In this document: positions 9,585 through 22,477 of the stretch, piece by piece | How the letters are laid out: the number at the start of each line of letters is the position of its first letter | Position numbering within the stretch: position 1 is the first letter of the stretch | Origin: Ottelia alismoides | Lineage: Eukaryota; Streptophyta; Magnoliopsida; Alismatales; Hydrocharitaceae | Length of the DNA stretch: 64,000 bases | Assembly: GCA_037367405.1 (NCBI GenBank) | Contig: JAZKJV010003273.1 | Location: 439,501 to 503,500, forward strand | Reading direction: 5' to 3' | Program-made: the position numbers and the translations under genes | Notes under the pieces: model-generated | What the model saw: the letters and a program-made list of their open reading frames with translations, nothing else | Told to the model about the DNA's origin: nothing | Databases searched by the model: none

Positions 9585-12233
9585 TGCTGTGATGAGATCT
9601 TGGGGTTTTTAAAAATAGAATATGAAATTAAATGCGCAAAGGTCATTGCAACCCAAATATCCTGCAATAAACAAACAATTTTTTTCTTCTCAAGCTACAA
9701 AATAATTACAAGTGAATAATGAAGTGAGAGAATTTTTTGCTACTTATCTACCTGTATAGCAACAAGATTGAACTGAGGGAGGCTACAATTCCCGAGGGTT
9801 ATTCAAATAATCAAAATTAATTAAAAGAAAAAGGGAATCTCCAATACAAACCATCTTGGTTTTTTATAAATTATTTTTGTCTTTTTATTTATTTTTACTA
9901 ATTTTTTAATTTTCTGATTTTCAATTTTTTAGTGATTTTAATTTTTACAATTTTTTATTTTTAAAAATAAGGAACAATATGCACAAGAGAAGAAATATAC
10001 ACACCACACTCTTTTTGTATTTTTCATTTATATCAAAAATGTCCAGAAAATTATAGAGAAAAATATTTTTGGATTTTAAAGGCTTTCAAATATTTTTGAA
10101 AATTTTGTAGAATTTTCAGATATTTTTGTATTTTTCTAAACATCAAACAGTGGTAAAAATGATAAACAATGCACAGCCTAGAGTAAATTGCAACTTAAAA
10201 ATATTCTAAGTGCCCAAAACTTCTAGAGAATATTTTATGCTAAAATATAGACAAATATCTACAAACAATAAGTGGAATAATGATTTTTGGATTTTTGTAG
10301 AATTGTTTGTGATTTTTCTAAGATTTTTGATATTTTTTAATTTTTTTGGATTTTGAAAAGAATTAATACACGATAATTGGACAAGAATTAAAAGATAATA
10401 AAATAAAACTAATCTTTTTTTGAATTTTAGAGCAATATTCGAATTTTTATGATTTTTCAAAGTTCAAACAAGAAAAAAATGACATGTTTTTTATTTTTTA
10501 ATAATATTAGATGGAAATGCGATGAAATTTATGTACAATGAAGAGGAATATAGCAAGAATATACACAAATTTTTGTAGAATTTGTAGAACAATGAAAACA
10601 TTTAATTTCAATAAAAAGAACATGCCAAATAAATAGTCTGAAAAATAGGGACTGAAAAGCAATTATTCATTGTTAATGCATGAAAATATAATAGATAATA
10701 AAATACAGGTATAATGCAATTTACCTAGGATAGGGGCGCATGCTGTGCGTGACTTGCTCTGCAGTGGCTTTATTGCAAAATCAAAATCTTGGAGGACCGA
10801 TTTATAAATTTGGAAACTCCGGGAGAATAAGTTGCAAATTGTCCAATAGAATATACTCCATAGGGTTACGGCTTCGTTCTCAAAAGGGGAAGGGGGCACA
10901 GGTGCGCTTCCCACCTTTTCTCTCCAAGCACATGGGCGGCGGCAGAAGTCTGTGGTGAGGCTGGAGCTGCACGCGTGGCGCTTGGTGCATTGTGCGAAGC
11001 AGTTGCCGCTCGTGGTGGCGCGTGCTGTTTTGTCCAGCGTGCGGATGTCCCAGCTTCGACGTGCGGAAGTTCTGATGGAGGAGGCGAGCGCGGCTTCGAT
11101 GGCGAGGCAGGCGGGAGGGGCAGCTGATCGTCGCTCGGCGATCACGATAGGAGGTCGACGTTGCTGACAGACGCACACCCATGAGGTGAAGGTCAGGGAT
11201 GACGTGAAAGGGGGCGACACACGCCCCCAGCGGCGGCGCGGTCATGTTGACGATGTGGTAGGTGGTGCAGGCCTCACGCAGAGGCGGGTCTGGATGGCGG
11301 ACGTGGACGGGCGCACAAGAGGCAGCGGCGGCAGAGCCGTAATGGCGATAGCGTGCCTCTAGCAACTTTTTTATTTTTTTTTAAATGTAAACACAAAAAA
11401 ATGATTAAACTTTTTTAAAAAACTGAAAGGACATCAAAACTCTTTTTCTATTTATTATTTTTATTTTTTTGTCATTTTTTATTTTCCTGCAAAACAAATG
11501 TTAAAGAAAAAAATATTTTTTTATTTTTTATTTTTTATTTATAAACAATTAGGATGCGAGCACGGCGGCTCGATCTCAAAATCAAAACGGAAGACGTGAA
11601 TGCGTGCGGTTCTGAGGAAAATGGTAGATGGAACCGGATCTCCGACCACCGTGCGTGGTCGGAGGTGAGAGATCGTGCGAGGTAGAAAAGAACGCGAATA
11701 GATCGAGATGTGAAATGAAAAATCGAGTCGGATTCGGATCAAATTGTGAAGGATTCTAAGATCTAGATGAAAGAAAACGACAGCAAAGAAAAAAAAGTGC
11801 GAAAAATAAAAGTATGATAAATCCTAGATTAAAAATGAGAAAAGAAAATGGATCTCACCTTAGGAGCGGAAAAGAAACCGTGGTTGCCTCGACGAAGGTC
11901 GACTCTCTGTCACCGGGTGCCTCGGAGGCTGGACACCCTTCTGCAACAAGATAGCGCTCGGAGAAAAATGTTCCTCTCGCTAAAGATTGATCAAGTTGAA
12001 TTGAGAGAGAGGGAGACATATTAATAGATAAATGAGTTTGAATTTTTAAAATTTGGAATGAAGATAAGAGATAAGAGAAAAAAATTAAAATGAGATAAAG
12101 TTAAAATTATTTACAAAAATTAGTTTTTTTGTATTTTCATCACTTTATTAAATTGAATAAAAATATTATTTTTTTATTTTTTGTGGTAGTTATTTAAGAA
12201 TAGTAACTATATACATATACTATATACATATGG
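9585..12233 (-). repeat. M 3' LTR, left part
   Basis: Collinear with 19497-21867 (5' LTR of M): the GATGAGATCTTGGGG block, AT-rich tract, GC-rich block at 10880-11360 and the GGGAGACATATTAATAGATAAA block near 12010. Similarity stops near 12076. The upstream-most 600 bases of the LTR, present at 21867-22477, are absent, and the remaining AT-rich bases run into the solo LTR insertion. The 161-185 aa ORFs in the GC-rich block on both strands are not conserved as reading frames between the two LTR copies. Confidence 0.8.
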
Positions 12234-14731
12234 TGTTGTACATGCGAGCCCACGACGGGCCATTATGCAATAAATGTTATTGCGAATATCATTCCCTGAT
12301 CTGAAATGAAGAATAACCAATTTGCATAATAGGTCCCTTAGTACAATTAGGGTTATGTACCATGGCCATCTTAATGATCATACAACTATTGATTCAATTA
12401 TTGAATCATAGAGGCTGGTGCTTGGATGAATATCTAAAGAGTTAGGTTGAGGACTCATCAAGCACCAACAAATGATTGTTAAGAGATGATCTCCAGCCTG
12501 AGTAGGCGATGGAAATCCTTTCTCATTTGGATGATATCTGACTGACCTCTTGATGTAGGTCCTCTGTATGGGAATAGAGATTCAGAGGTGTCGGATTAGT
12601 TAGGTCAAAGAGTTGACTTAACGAGATCGAGATAACCAAAGTCCTACATTGTATGCTGTCGTGATGTAGGCACACATCCTTTGACCGGAGACAGATGTGT
12701 TACTATATGTCTGAGTATGTACATTTGGCAGACCAATAGGTTGATGACCTAACCAAGGTCTATATATCGGTGAGCTGGTGTGCATATAAGGGCATATGAG
12801 TAATACGATCTCTCAAAGGGATCATACAGGTTCACTTCTGAACTAAAAGACATGAGCTCACTCATGAGATATTGGGATCGATAAATTCCATGCATGTTTG
12901 TCTCGCTTATGAAGTCTGACAGAATTTATAGGTATGATATATGTTTTTGGGAAAGCATATGATCAATACCAAATTCCAATGATCAAATGAGAACCTTAAT
13001 GATAAAACCCTGAAGGTGACAGTCTAAAAGAGATCTATAACTTCGGGTTTTTTAGAAGGACTTCCAGTATGCAGGATGTATAGGTATAGGGAATACCTAA
13101 GATGTGATCATAAACAATTGTATAACCATGACGCTTCCATTCCGAGGGAGTGATGAAAAAGGTTTGGATTTTAGTGACTCCTCTCAGTAGAGAAGTAACT
13201 TGATCTTAGTCCAAGTGTTGGACAATTATCTAAATGAGATTCAGATGCAATGAGAAAATTAGGTTTACGGACTTGATTTAATCAAGCATCTATGGGAGGT
13301 CCGTAAGATCTGGATTTGAGATGTGATCTCAATATCCAAGTCATTATACGTGGAACAATACAATTGCCTTGTCATTATCTCCAAGTACCCATGGAGAATA
13401 CACATTATTCTTGAAAGAGTTCATGAATAATTCCATTGTCGAAAGCATAAAGAGATAGATAATTAAATGTGATTTAATTATCATGAATAATGTGAATTTG
13501 ATTCACATTATATTGGAGAATGAGAATGGTTATCCAATATAATTAAATGTGATTTAATTATTAAGGATAAATATAATATGGATGAGAGTATCCATATTAT
13601 TCATAATATATTATAAATATGATTTATAATATATTAGAGAGAGTTTGCTATGATTTATATTTGTTGGTTAATTGTTGATGTGAATTGGATTCACATTGGA
13701 TAAATAATTGATAATACAAATCACTTTTTATTTTGGATTGTGAATTTGATTCACAAATTTTCAATGGCTAGATTGCAATATTCACAAAATAATTATGAAT
13801 TAATTTTGATGAATAATTTGCAACAATTGTCGTTGCAAAACATGGAGATAATTAAGGGATAATAGAGATTACATATAATCTCCACTTCCCTTGATTATAG
13901 GAGTGACGCCACCAATTCCAACAAGGAAAAAGGTGGTCGTCCACTCTATTTCTTAGAGAGGAAGCTTCCTTTGCATTATCTCCATGTTTAATTGATTTAA
14001 TTTAGGGAATTAAATTATCTTGATTTATCAATATAGATTTAATCTAAATTAAATTAATTATTGTTGTATTTTACAACAAGATCTTGGCCATTGAAAGAAA
14101 TACAAATCAATCCTGTTCATTGATTTTGTGTAGTCCATGGATCCCCAAAATACTATATAAGAAGAGGCACCCCATGCTCTTCAAGGTACAACAAGTTGTG
14201 CAACAACTCTCTCCTCTCTCTCTCTCTCATTCTCTCGTGCCCTCTTCCTCCTCTCTCTTTGGGTGGACGTTCACCCTAGCCCTAGAAGGAAGAAGGCCCT
14301 CGTCATCGCCTTGCGTTGTGCTTCGACGACTCTCGGTACTCCATCTTCTTTGGTGCTTCTCACTCGTGAAGAAGACATACGATCTCATGTGACGAGATCA
14401 GGAGTTCCCTTGCTTGGACAACTACATGGATTGCGAGATCCCCACAACTCATCCCCGCGCTCGCAAGTGTCTCCTCTGAAGGTCGGACTTGAGATAGGAG
14501 GCTTCTTCTCTTAGAAGATCGATCACAACTACGCTACAACATGTATTCCTATATCTACAATGTGGTTAGACAAAACGATTCATAAATGGTTTATGGATCA
14601 CGTGGTTTCGTCGTTCAAATTTTTTAAAATTCCGGTGCACCGAGCTGCTAGTATGACTAGTCGCTCTTGATCGTATTCGATACGATCATCACGCTTCTGT
14701 GATGCGCTTAAGGATCCTCCCGTATCTTTCA
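12234..14731 (+). repeat. Solo LTR S (about 2.5 kb)
   Basis: Starts TGTTGTACATGCGAGCCC and ends CCCGTATCTTTCA, with TATGG on both sides (12229-12233 and 14732-14736). No PBS, polypurine tract or coding sequence is attached, so this is the product of LTR-LTR recombination. The same LTR start is seen at 63798. The downstream part (14640-14731) resembles the end of the copia LTR at 5400-5461, so a copia relative is likely, although without internal sequence this is unproven. A 102 aa ORF at 14084-14392 is LTR sequence. Confidence 0.9.
14154..14160 (+). promoter_or_regulatory. TATA box in solo LTR S
   Basis: TATATAA in the context ATACTATATAAGAAGAGG, about 580 bases before the LTR end and followed by a CT-rich leader (14205-14245). 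This is the usual place for LTR transcription initiation. Confidence 0.5.
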
Positions 14732-14736
14732 TATGG

Positions 14737-15744
14737 TACATTATATACATAGTTAAATATGGAAATTAGTTTTATTTTGTTTTAAAAAATTTTTTTATTT
14801 GAAGATTATGCATTTTTTCTCTTTTTTTGAAAATATATACAAGGTGCAGCATGTACATAAGGAGTTTTTCCTCTTGAACTTGTAGATTATCCCTCTTTCT
14901 AAGCATTATTGCAACCCCATAGCATCCTGTCTTTAGACCTCAATGCTACTAGATCATGTTGAGATTCACAACCCTCCCTAGAGGAAGACGAAAGGTCCTG
15001 CCTAGATGTACTACCCTTGTATGCTACTCCAAGCCAAAAGATTCTGCCTCCTCACTACCTCCTCCATGAAGAGCTACGTGTAGAGTGCTTGTCCAAGAGA
15101 AGCTACAGTATGAAAGAATCAGAATCATGTGTGTGTTGTTAAATGTTCTACTTAGACTAATCAAGATGACATGTGAACATAATCTTATGGACTCAAAGAA
15201 TTAAGTTGCTAGGACATGAAAAGTCTTAACTCTATTTTTTGTAAGGTTTCTCTGAAATTAAGTTGATTAACACCCAACTAAGCTCCATTCTTCAATTTTA
15301 TTCAAGACTTAATTTAAATGTCAATACTATCCTGAAAAATGCACATACAGATGCAAAAAATATGTGCAATGCAAAAAAGAAAGAATTTTTTTAAAACAAT
15401 TTTCTAATTTTGAACTTTTTATGGTATTTTAAAAGAAAGAAAGAAAAGAAAAAAAATGATGCACATGTGGAAAGAGATATTTTTTAAAAGGAAAAAGGGT
15501 TAGTAAAATATATACAAGTATTTTGTTTTTGGTTTTTTTAGTTTTTTTATTTTTTTAGTTTTTTTGTTGTTTTTTATTTTTTGTTTGTTTTTTGTTTTGT
15601 TTGTTTTTTCGTTGTTGTTTTTTTGAAAGTGATCAGAGTCTATACACACACATACATGGATTTTACGATCTATATACATATCCCCAAAAATAATCATATT
15701 TAAAAGTACGAGTTATGTCTAAAGGATATATACAATATATATGA
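14737..15744 (-). other. M 3' non-coding region
   Basis: Read on the minus strand this is the conserved block between stem-loops and 3' LTR. It has an AT-rich part at 15340-15700, a segment near 15100-15330 matching the NNAATTGAACAAGTCT...GACTTAATTC region of the other elements, and the GAGGAAAAACTCCTTATGTA motif as its complement at 14859-14878. The polypurine tract is not found; the region passes directly into LTR-like AT-rich sequence, which suggests a deletion. Confidence 0.6.
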
Positions 15745-15750
15745 CACCCC

Positions 15751-16129
15751 CTATACTTAGCTCGAATTATGTCCTCATAATGATCAGAGAGTGGCAAAGG
15801 AAGACATAACTCGTGCTAGGTATAGAAAAGTGAAAAGACTCCTATGCTACAACGACTCAAAGAGAAAATGAAAAGAATGGAAGTCAGTGACCCCCCCTTA
15901 TACTTAGGATCAAATAATCCTAAGTATAGAAGACTGTACAAAAGGGAAAACCGATGAAGAGAATGTACGGACTCAAAAATAAAAAAAACGATATGAACAA
16001 CATCACCCCTCATACTTAGGGTAGACTATCCCTAAGTATAGGCAACAACAAGAGTGATGAAAAGGACGAATATGAACAGCACAAATCATTCACCCCCCAT
16101 ACTTAGGATAAAGCACATCCTAAGTATAG
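15751..16129 (-). other. Stem-loop array of M (units a, b, c, d)
   Basis: Four inverted repeats, transcription order right to left: a 16129-16099, b 16042-16011, c 15929-15897, d 15825-15751. Arms are variants of TATACTTAGG(A/G) and (T/C)CCTAAGTATA. Unit d is long, with internal arms around ACGAGTTATGTC. The 3' side of each stem is followed by a G-run, like the polypurine tracts found in front of the LTRs here. Confidence 0.85.
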
Positions 16130-16220
16130 CATATGCACACACATGGAAAGGGGTGAATGATAAAACGGAAGAAGAAAGAATGAAACGAAAGGATATACAA
16201 AAGGAATGGATGTACAAAGG

Positions 16221-18044
16221 TCAAGAAGGTCGAAAGCGAACCTTCTTGCGAGACTGCTGAGGTATGGATCTGACAAGGTGTAGGTCGATATTAGGGTTAT
16301 CATTAGACATAAACTAATCAGGATCGACTAAGAATGTATCCTCAACAGTCTCAAAGTTTGCAGGCAAGAATCAATTAGTGGAAGTAGTGTGATCATGTCC
16401 TACCTGGGAAGTCTCGCAAATATCAAAATAAAAAGGATCGAAATCATTATCAGAAAAAGTAAGATCAATTCCAGCCTGGCGAGCCTCTACCGGATCATCA
16501 TCTTTATCAAAAGGCCCAAATTCCTTTTATAAAAGTAATCAAATCAAATTTGGCCTTATCGGTCTCATCTAAATCAGGGTGAATAGGAACAGACTCATCA
16601 GTGAACGTAGTCAAATCATGTCTGTCCTATCTAGTCTCAAAGTCTACCTTCCGCTCTAGGGTGTCTATTGTGTAAATCTCGTGGATGTCATCAATGCATC
16701 TCCACATACCAGAAGGGGGAACTCCAAGGTATATGCCTTTAGAGTCTTCCTCCTTGAAGAGGAATTCTTGGGTCTCCGTATCATCCAACATACAACAAGA
16801 ATATCTGATATTATCATCAAGGTCAAGTTCCTTGGGGTTGGCTAACACAGGCACACTCTCATGGGATGCAAGTTTCTGCTCTGTAATGGGTGTAGCGATC
16901 AACACATCACTCCCTACATCAGAACGGAAGCTAATCTCTCCCGATCCATAATCAATAATGACTCTCGCAGGGGCGAGGAAAGGCCGTTCTAGGATGATTG
17001 GAGGGTGATCCACAATGGTGGATTTCTCCGTGGGCAATACGACAACATCAGAAGTGATGTTTGTACGCTTGAATAAGAATGACAACGTTTTTTAGAATAC
17101 CCTTCGACCTCTTGATAGATCCATCAGCAAATTGAACTATCATCCTGGTTTCCTTGAGAGGCCCAAGATGAAGAGACTGTACCATAGAGGATGGTATTAT
17201 ATTGATTGATGAACCAACGTCAAGGAGAGTGTTATCACAAGAATAGTCAGATATGGAGCAACTCAAAAGAGGTGTGTTAGTGTTCCCTTTCTTAAAATGT
17301 CGACGGTGGGAGATGGCGTATGCAGTGGCCATGGTCAAGATGTGACGCTCAGATCTGCTCCTCCGCTTTCTTTTCTTGGTTTGAGAAGCAGATAAATGGG
17401 CCATGGCCTGGTGAAGTGGGACTTTAATGATCTCATGAATGGTGGCTACCACTTCAGGTTCAGTCAATATTTTTTTGAATTTTTGGACCTCTTCCATATA
17501 AGGAAGGATATCAGAATCAACATATACATGAGGATCACCAAGAGCAGTCTATATAGTGGAATCCTCCGGGTCAAGGGTGGGACATGCGGTGAATGACTGT
17601 GTGGTTTGGCAAGGGTTCCCTCTCCTCAACAAATGAATCAACAATGTGTCTCCGAAATCTTTTTCAATTTTTAAAATTTTCTCATTTTTTGTATTTTTAA
17701 TGATTGTAAGCTCTCATGATTATCCTCAAGTGAATCCATATCCTCAAATAGTGGAGCAGCATTCTGGCTCTTATTTATGTTAAATAGATTGCTAATCCTC
17801 TAATTCATATGCTCCACCATCTGGTTCAGAGTCTCAAGTGTGGAAGTCATGAAAGTTGACTCCAAAATCACAAGGTCGGGTGAGTGGAATGAGGGTGGGT
17901 GAAAATCATCGTCCGATTCCTGAAATAATGGGTTAGGTGGATATGCAAAAAAATAAGAGGAAAGTCCTAGAAAAAGGAAGGTGGATCGACTAGAGGGTCC
18001 GTGGGATCTGCAAAGATCAAATTAAAATAACTGCAGTCGGCCAT
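16221..18044 (-). pseudogene. Conserved single ORF of non-autonomous element M (PR-like protein)
   Basis: Homologue of the N protein (53083-55012). The ATG at 18044 follows an AG, and the early residues (FADP...PPSFF) match the N start. The frame is broken: a stop follows SFF, and the rest is spread over frames. Residues in 17497-17048 give EVQKFKK, EPEVVATIHEII, the basic cluster KKRKRRSRSER, the protease-like LLDVGSSINIIP (catalytic Asp present, normally D-S/T-G) and VQFADGSIKR. Residues in 17085-16627 give PIIL.RPFLAPARVIIDYGSGEI, then a region shared with N (WRCIDDIHEIYTIDTLER). The C-terminus ends RKKVRFRPS with the stop at 16221. Likely role, by inference: accessory or particle-processing protein. 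No gag-core or RT signature is seen. Confidence 0.75.
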
Positions 18045-18758
18045 CTCCGAAACAAAATACGGGATCGGGAGAGCACGAAGGTCAAGTCAAAAGATATGGA
18101 GAAAAAGGCACATATGTGCAGAAGGATCTAGTATGCACACAAGAAATCAAACACAAAATAAACCCCCAGTTCACCAACTTAACGCAATGTGAAGACCGTG
18201 AAGATTCGGTTAATTATCTTGTCAAATTTTAGAGTTTGGTGAGAATACAATCTATCAGAGTGATTAAAGCAAGTTGTTAGGAACCCAATGCTCCCAGGAG
18301 ACTGTCCCAATCTCACAAACAATTTTTCCCAGCTAGTATATGTGTGGACCATTTACTAGCTACCCAATCTGCCCACTCTGCTAAGATCCCGGACCGATTA
18401 CCGTCTACTTGGTGAAGTCCTCAATGGAGAACAACTAATTACAAGATAATGGTCTAAAGAGAGTTCGGACGTGGTTCTATCCTTGTGTGCAGGTCGCTCT
18501 CTCACTGGAGATAAATCAAACAAGGAGGGGGTTACACTCCCTAAAACATTGATTTTCCTTACGTTTATTTTAGGGTCGAGTTTTCTTTAACAGTCCCGAA
18601 TTTTAGACAGTTATCACTTGGTTTGAATATTTTCAATGAATTGCCTACCAAGTATCTAATTTCCTTTTTAACTTATGTGAGTGAAAACAAGGAAGGAGAT
18701 CAGAAATGCCAATGCGCTGTTAAACACAATGATGCAAGCAGGAGTTAGAGATGCGTAC
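18045..18758 (-). other. Candidate leader intron of M
   Basis: On the minus strand GACAAG/GTACGC (donor, exon ends at 18759) and TTTCGGAG/ATG (acceptor AG at 18046-18045, directly before the ORF start) bracket 714 bases. N and T show the same arrangement. This is inferred from sequence only. Confidence 0.35.
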
Positions 18759-19472
18759 CTTGTCACCAGAACTCTACATGCAGGGTGATCCGCGCAGAAT
18801 TGAAATGCAGGAAAATAAACTAATCTATATGCAAATGCAAGTGAACCGTCCTAACAATAACTTTTATTAACGGGCAAGAACAGGTTAATTTGATTAAGTC
18901 CAATTACGCTCTATTATATAGGTACATAAATTCTTGTTTAGAGTGTTTGGATCTAATTAATTACCTGGCTTAGGCAAATGATTTAAACCAATCAATAGAC
19001 AACTCACGAAATCTGCATGAAACAAAGAAAAATAAGGCGATGAAAACAAAACCGGTGAGGTCCCCCAAGTGCACTGGTACTTGGCGAAACAGACCCTGCT
19101 ACAAATGAATGTCCATTTATAAGGGTTCAAATGCTAGAAAAAAATAAAAGAAAAGTCTAATTTTTTGGTCTCCTTCAATTCTTCTTCTCCTCCTCTCACA
19201 CTATCCTGCGGCTCGGTGAAGAATCAAGCCGCCTCTGCCCGCCTCTGCTTCGCTTGGGTGCTTCAGCTCTCCTAGCATCGCCTCCTTCACTCCACATGCC
19301 CTCGTAAGAAAAAGAAAAGAGAGAATGTGTAAGAAACACAATTACCAAATATGAGCAAAAAAATGAAATAAATGCAGTGAATATGAACAAATGAGTTAAT
19401 GTGGGAAAATATAAACAAATATGTACAACCAAGAATAGCAGGTCAAAAGAGAAAACTAACTATCCTCACCGT
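18759..19472 (-). other. M 5' leader
   Basis: Untranslated leader between PBS and candidate splice donor. It contains the block GCATTTGCATATAGATT...CATGTAGAGTTCTGG (as minus strand), shared with the leaders of N and T, a candidate packaging or splicing signal. No ORF of note. Confidence 0.5.
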
Positions 19473-19493
19473 GCCTACTCGGTAATGATGCCA
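19473..19493 (-). promoter_or_regulatory. M primer-binding site (tRNA-Asp type, decayed)
   Basis: On the minus strand, three bases after the LTR end, TGGCATCATTACCGAGTA aligns with the tRNA-Asp primer site TGGCGCCGTTGCCGGGGA. Differences are almost all G-to-A or C-to-T, as expected from cytosine methylation decay. Confidence 0.75.
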
Positions 19494-19496
19494 TTT

Positions 19497-22477
19497 TGTT
19501 GGGATGAGATCTTGGGGTTTTTAAAAATAGAACATGAAATTAAATGCGCAAAGGTCGTTGCAACCCAAATATCCCACAACAAACAAACAAATTTTTTTCT
19601 TCTCAAGCTACAAAAATAATTACAAGAGAATAATGAAGCGAGAGAAATTTTTGCTACTTATTTACCTGTATAGCAACAGGATCGAGCTCAGGGAGGCTAC
19701 AATTTCGGAGAGTTATTCAAATGATTGAAAATCAATTAAAAGAAAAAAGGTAATTTCAAATGCAACTATCTTGGCTTTTTTGTGATTTTTTGAATTTTAA
19801 TTTTTTATATTTTATTACTATTTTTTTCTTTTCTGATTTTCAAGTTTTTAGTGATTTTAATTTTTACATTTTTTTATTTAAAAAATAAGGAACAATATGC
19901 ACAAAAGAAGGAATACGCACAACCCACTCTTTTTTATTTTTCAATTATATCAAAAATATCCAGAAAATTATAGAGAATTTTTTTGGGGTTTAAAGGTTTT
20001 GAAATATTTTTGGGATTTTTTGTAGAATTTTTAGATGTTTTTGTATTTTTCTAAAAAGTAAACAATGGCAAAAATGACAAACAATGCACAACCTAGAGTA
20101 ATTTGCAACTTAAAAATATTTTAAGTGCCAAAAACTCCTGGAGACTATTTTTATGCTAAAATATCTACAAACAGGAAGTGAAATCATGATTTTTGGATTT
20201 TTGTAGAATTGTTTGTGACTTATCTAAGATTTTTGATATTTTTCAAATTTTTTAGGTTTTGAAAAAAAATATGCATGAAAATTGGGCAAGAAATAAATGA
20301 CAATAAAATAAAACTAATCTATTTTTTGGAATTTTTAGAGCAATATTAAAATTTTTATGAATAAATGGAAATAAAATGCAATGAAATTTATATACAATGA
20401 AGAGGAACACATCAGGAATTTACACAAACTTTTGTATAATTTTTAGAGTAATGAAAACATTATTTCAATAAAAAGAACATGTCAAATTCAATAGTCTGGA
20501 AAACAAGGACTGAAAAGAAATTATTCATTGTTTATGCATGAAAATATAATAAATAATAAAATACGGGTATAATGTCGCAATTTACCCAAGATAGGGGCGC
20601 GTGTTGCACGTGACTTGCTCTGGTTGGGGCTTTTATTGCAAAATCAAAAACTTAGATTGCCGATTTGTAAATTTGGAAACTCCGAGAGAATAAGTTGCAA
20701 TTTTCCCAATAGAATATACTCCTTGGGGTTACGGGTTCATTCTCAAAAGGGGAATGGGGCACAGGTGCGCCGTCACCCTTTTCTCTCCAAGCACACGGGC
20801 GGCGACAGAGGTCTGTGGTCAGGCCAGAGCTGCGCGTGTGGCACTTGGCACGTTGGGAAAAGCGGCTGCCGGTCTGGTGGCGCGGGCTGTTGTGTCCAAT
20901 GGGAGGATGTCCCAACTTCAACGTACGGAAGTTCTAATGGAGGAGGCGAGCGCGACTTCGATGGTAGGAAGTCGGCGTGGCTGGCAGACGCATGCCCAGG
21001 AGGTGAATGTCGAGGCTGATGCACAAGGGGGTGACACACACCCCAGCAGTGGTGCGGTCAGCATGACGACGTGTCAGGATGGTGCAGGCCTCACGCGGAG
21101 GCAGGTCTGGATGGCGGACGTGGATGGCGGCAAAGGAGGCAGCGGTGACGGAGCCACGGTGGAGCTGGCGCTGGCGTGCCGTCAGCAACTTTTTTTAAAA
21201 AAAGTAAACACAGAAACAATAATTAAACTTAAAAAAACAGAAATGGCAACAAAACTCTTTTTTTTATTTTTTTTGCAATTTTTTATTTTCCTGCAAAACA
21301 AATGTTAAAGGAAAAAAATATTTTTTTTATTTTTTATTTATAAGCAATTAGGATGCGAGCATGACGACTCAATCCCAAAATCAAAACGAAAGATGTGAAT
21401 GAGTGCAGTTCTGAGGAAAAAGGAGGATGGAACAGGATCTCCACCATCGTGCGTGGTCGGAGGTAAGAGATCGTGCGAGGTAGAAAAGAACGCGAATAGT
21501 TCGAGATGTGAAATGAAAAATCGAGTCGGATTTAGATCAAATTGTAAAGGATTCTAAGATCTAGAAGAAAGAAAATGACAACGAAGAAAAAAATGCGAAA
21601 AATAAAACTACGATTAATCCTAGATTAAAAATAAGAAAAGAAAATGGATGTCACTTTAAGAGCTAAAAAAACCATGATCGCCTCGACGAAGGCTGACTCG
21701 ATGTCACCGGATGGCTTAGAGGCTATGCACCCTGCTGCAACAAGATAACTCTCGGAGAAAAAGGCTCCTCTCTCCAAAGATTGGTCAAGTTGAAATGAGG
21801 GAGAGGGAGACATATTAATAGATAAAGAATGGAGTTTGAATTTTTAAAAATTTGAATGAAGATAAGAAATTATGAAATCATAGCCATTTTAAAGATAATT
21901 TAATTTAGAATACAATGGAAGTGAGTTTGGTTCAATTTGAGTTCATATAGAGCCGGAATTGGTCTTTGAATTATAACTTAGTAGCTTTTTTCAAGTGTGG
22001 TTGCTTTTATTCTATACATGATTTTATTTTGCAAATATTTTTATTATTTAGAAAACATTTTTATTTACAACTTCTATTTTGAAAATTATTTAACTTGAGG
22101 TCAATTTATATACAACTAAAATAGTGTAAGTATACAAATTAACACATCACACATTTTTTTGGATTTTTTAATTAAGGATCCTATCTCCACCTACTTTATT
22201 CCTGATCGATCAGGTCAAGTCTTGACCTTCTCTTGGGGTTTGGGTCAACCTCTATCTATTACATATATACATTCATTATTTTATTTTATTTTTTTTCTTT
22301 ATTTCTTTATTTTTCCTTTATTTATTTATTTATTTATTTTAGGTTAAAATGGTAATAAGTGTACAATATTTACACACAGATGCAAGTTAGTAAGAATATG
22401 GAGTTAGTATTATATACATGTGTTTTTATAAGGGATTTTAAATAAATGAATAAAGATGATGAAATGCAGATTCATCA
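19497..22477 (-). repeat. M 5' LTR (2981 bp)
   Basis: Complete LTR on the minus strand. It begins (right end, complement) TGATGAATCTGCATTTCATCATC, like the N LTR start, and ends (left) ...CATCCCAACA. It contains an A/T-rich tract, a GC-rich block at 20750-21190, and the regulatory palindromes at 22201-22228. The outer end is flanked by TCGGC (22478-22482) and the inner end by the PBS. Confidence 0.9.
22201..22228. promoter_or_regulatory. LTR palindromes: CCTGATCGATCAGG and inverted W-boxes (M)
   Basis: Perfect 14-base palindrome 22201-22214 overlaps AGGTCAAG-T-CTTGACCT (22212-22228), an inverted pair of TTGACC W-box cores. It occupies the place of the G-box plus W-box module of the N, T and H LTRs, but the CACGTG core is replaced. 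Confidence 0.5.

Larger units (their letters stand above)
9585..22477 (-). mobile_element. Element M: non-autonomous Athila/Tat-type retrotransposon
   Basis: Complete insertion on the minus strand bounded by TCGGC duplications. Right to left: 5' LTR (22477-19497), PBS (19493-19473), leader with candidate intron, one broken ORF (18044-16221), stem-loop array (16129-15751), 3' region, and a 3' LTR (left copy) ending at 9585. There is no RT, RNase H or integrase. The 3' LTR is damaged: its upstream end and polypurine tract are not visible, and a solo LTR lies at 12234-14731. The LTR copies differ clearly (indels and substitutions), so the insertion is not recent. Confidence 0.85.

Noticed and set aside
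10663..11365. Overlapping 161 and 185 aa ORFs on the minus strand, plus plus-strand partners
   Set aside because: They lie in the GC-rich block of the M LTR; the second LTR copy (20650-21190) has different frames, so coding is not conserved.
20615..21308. 134 and 184 aa plus-strand ORFs
   Set aside because: Second copy of the same GC-rich LTR block; composition effect.
22310..22342. (TTTA)n run, also at 31524-31545
   Set aside because: Simple A/T microsatellites within LTRs, no further meaning.
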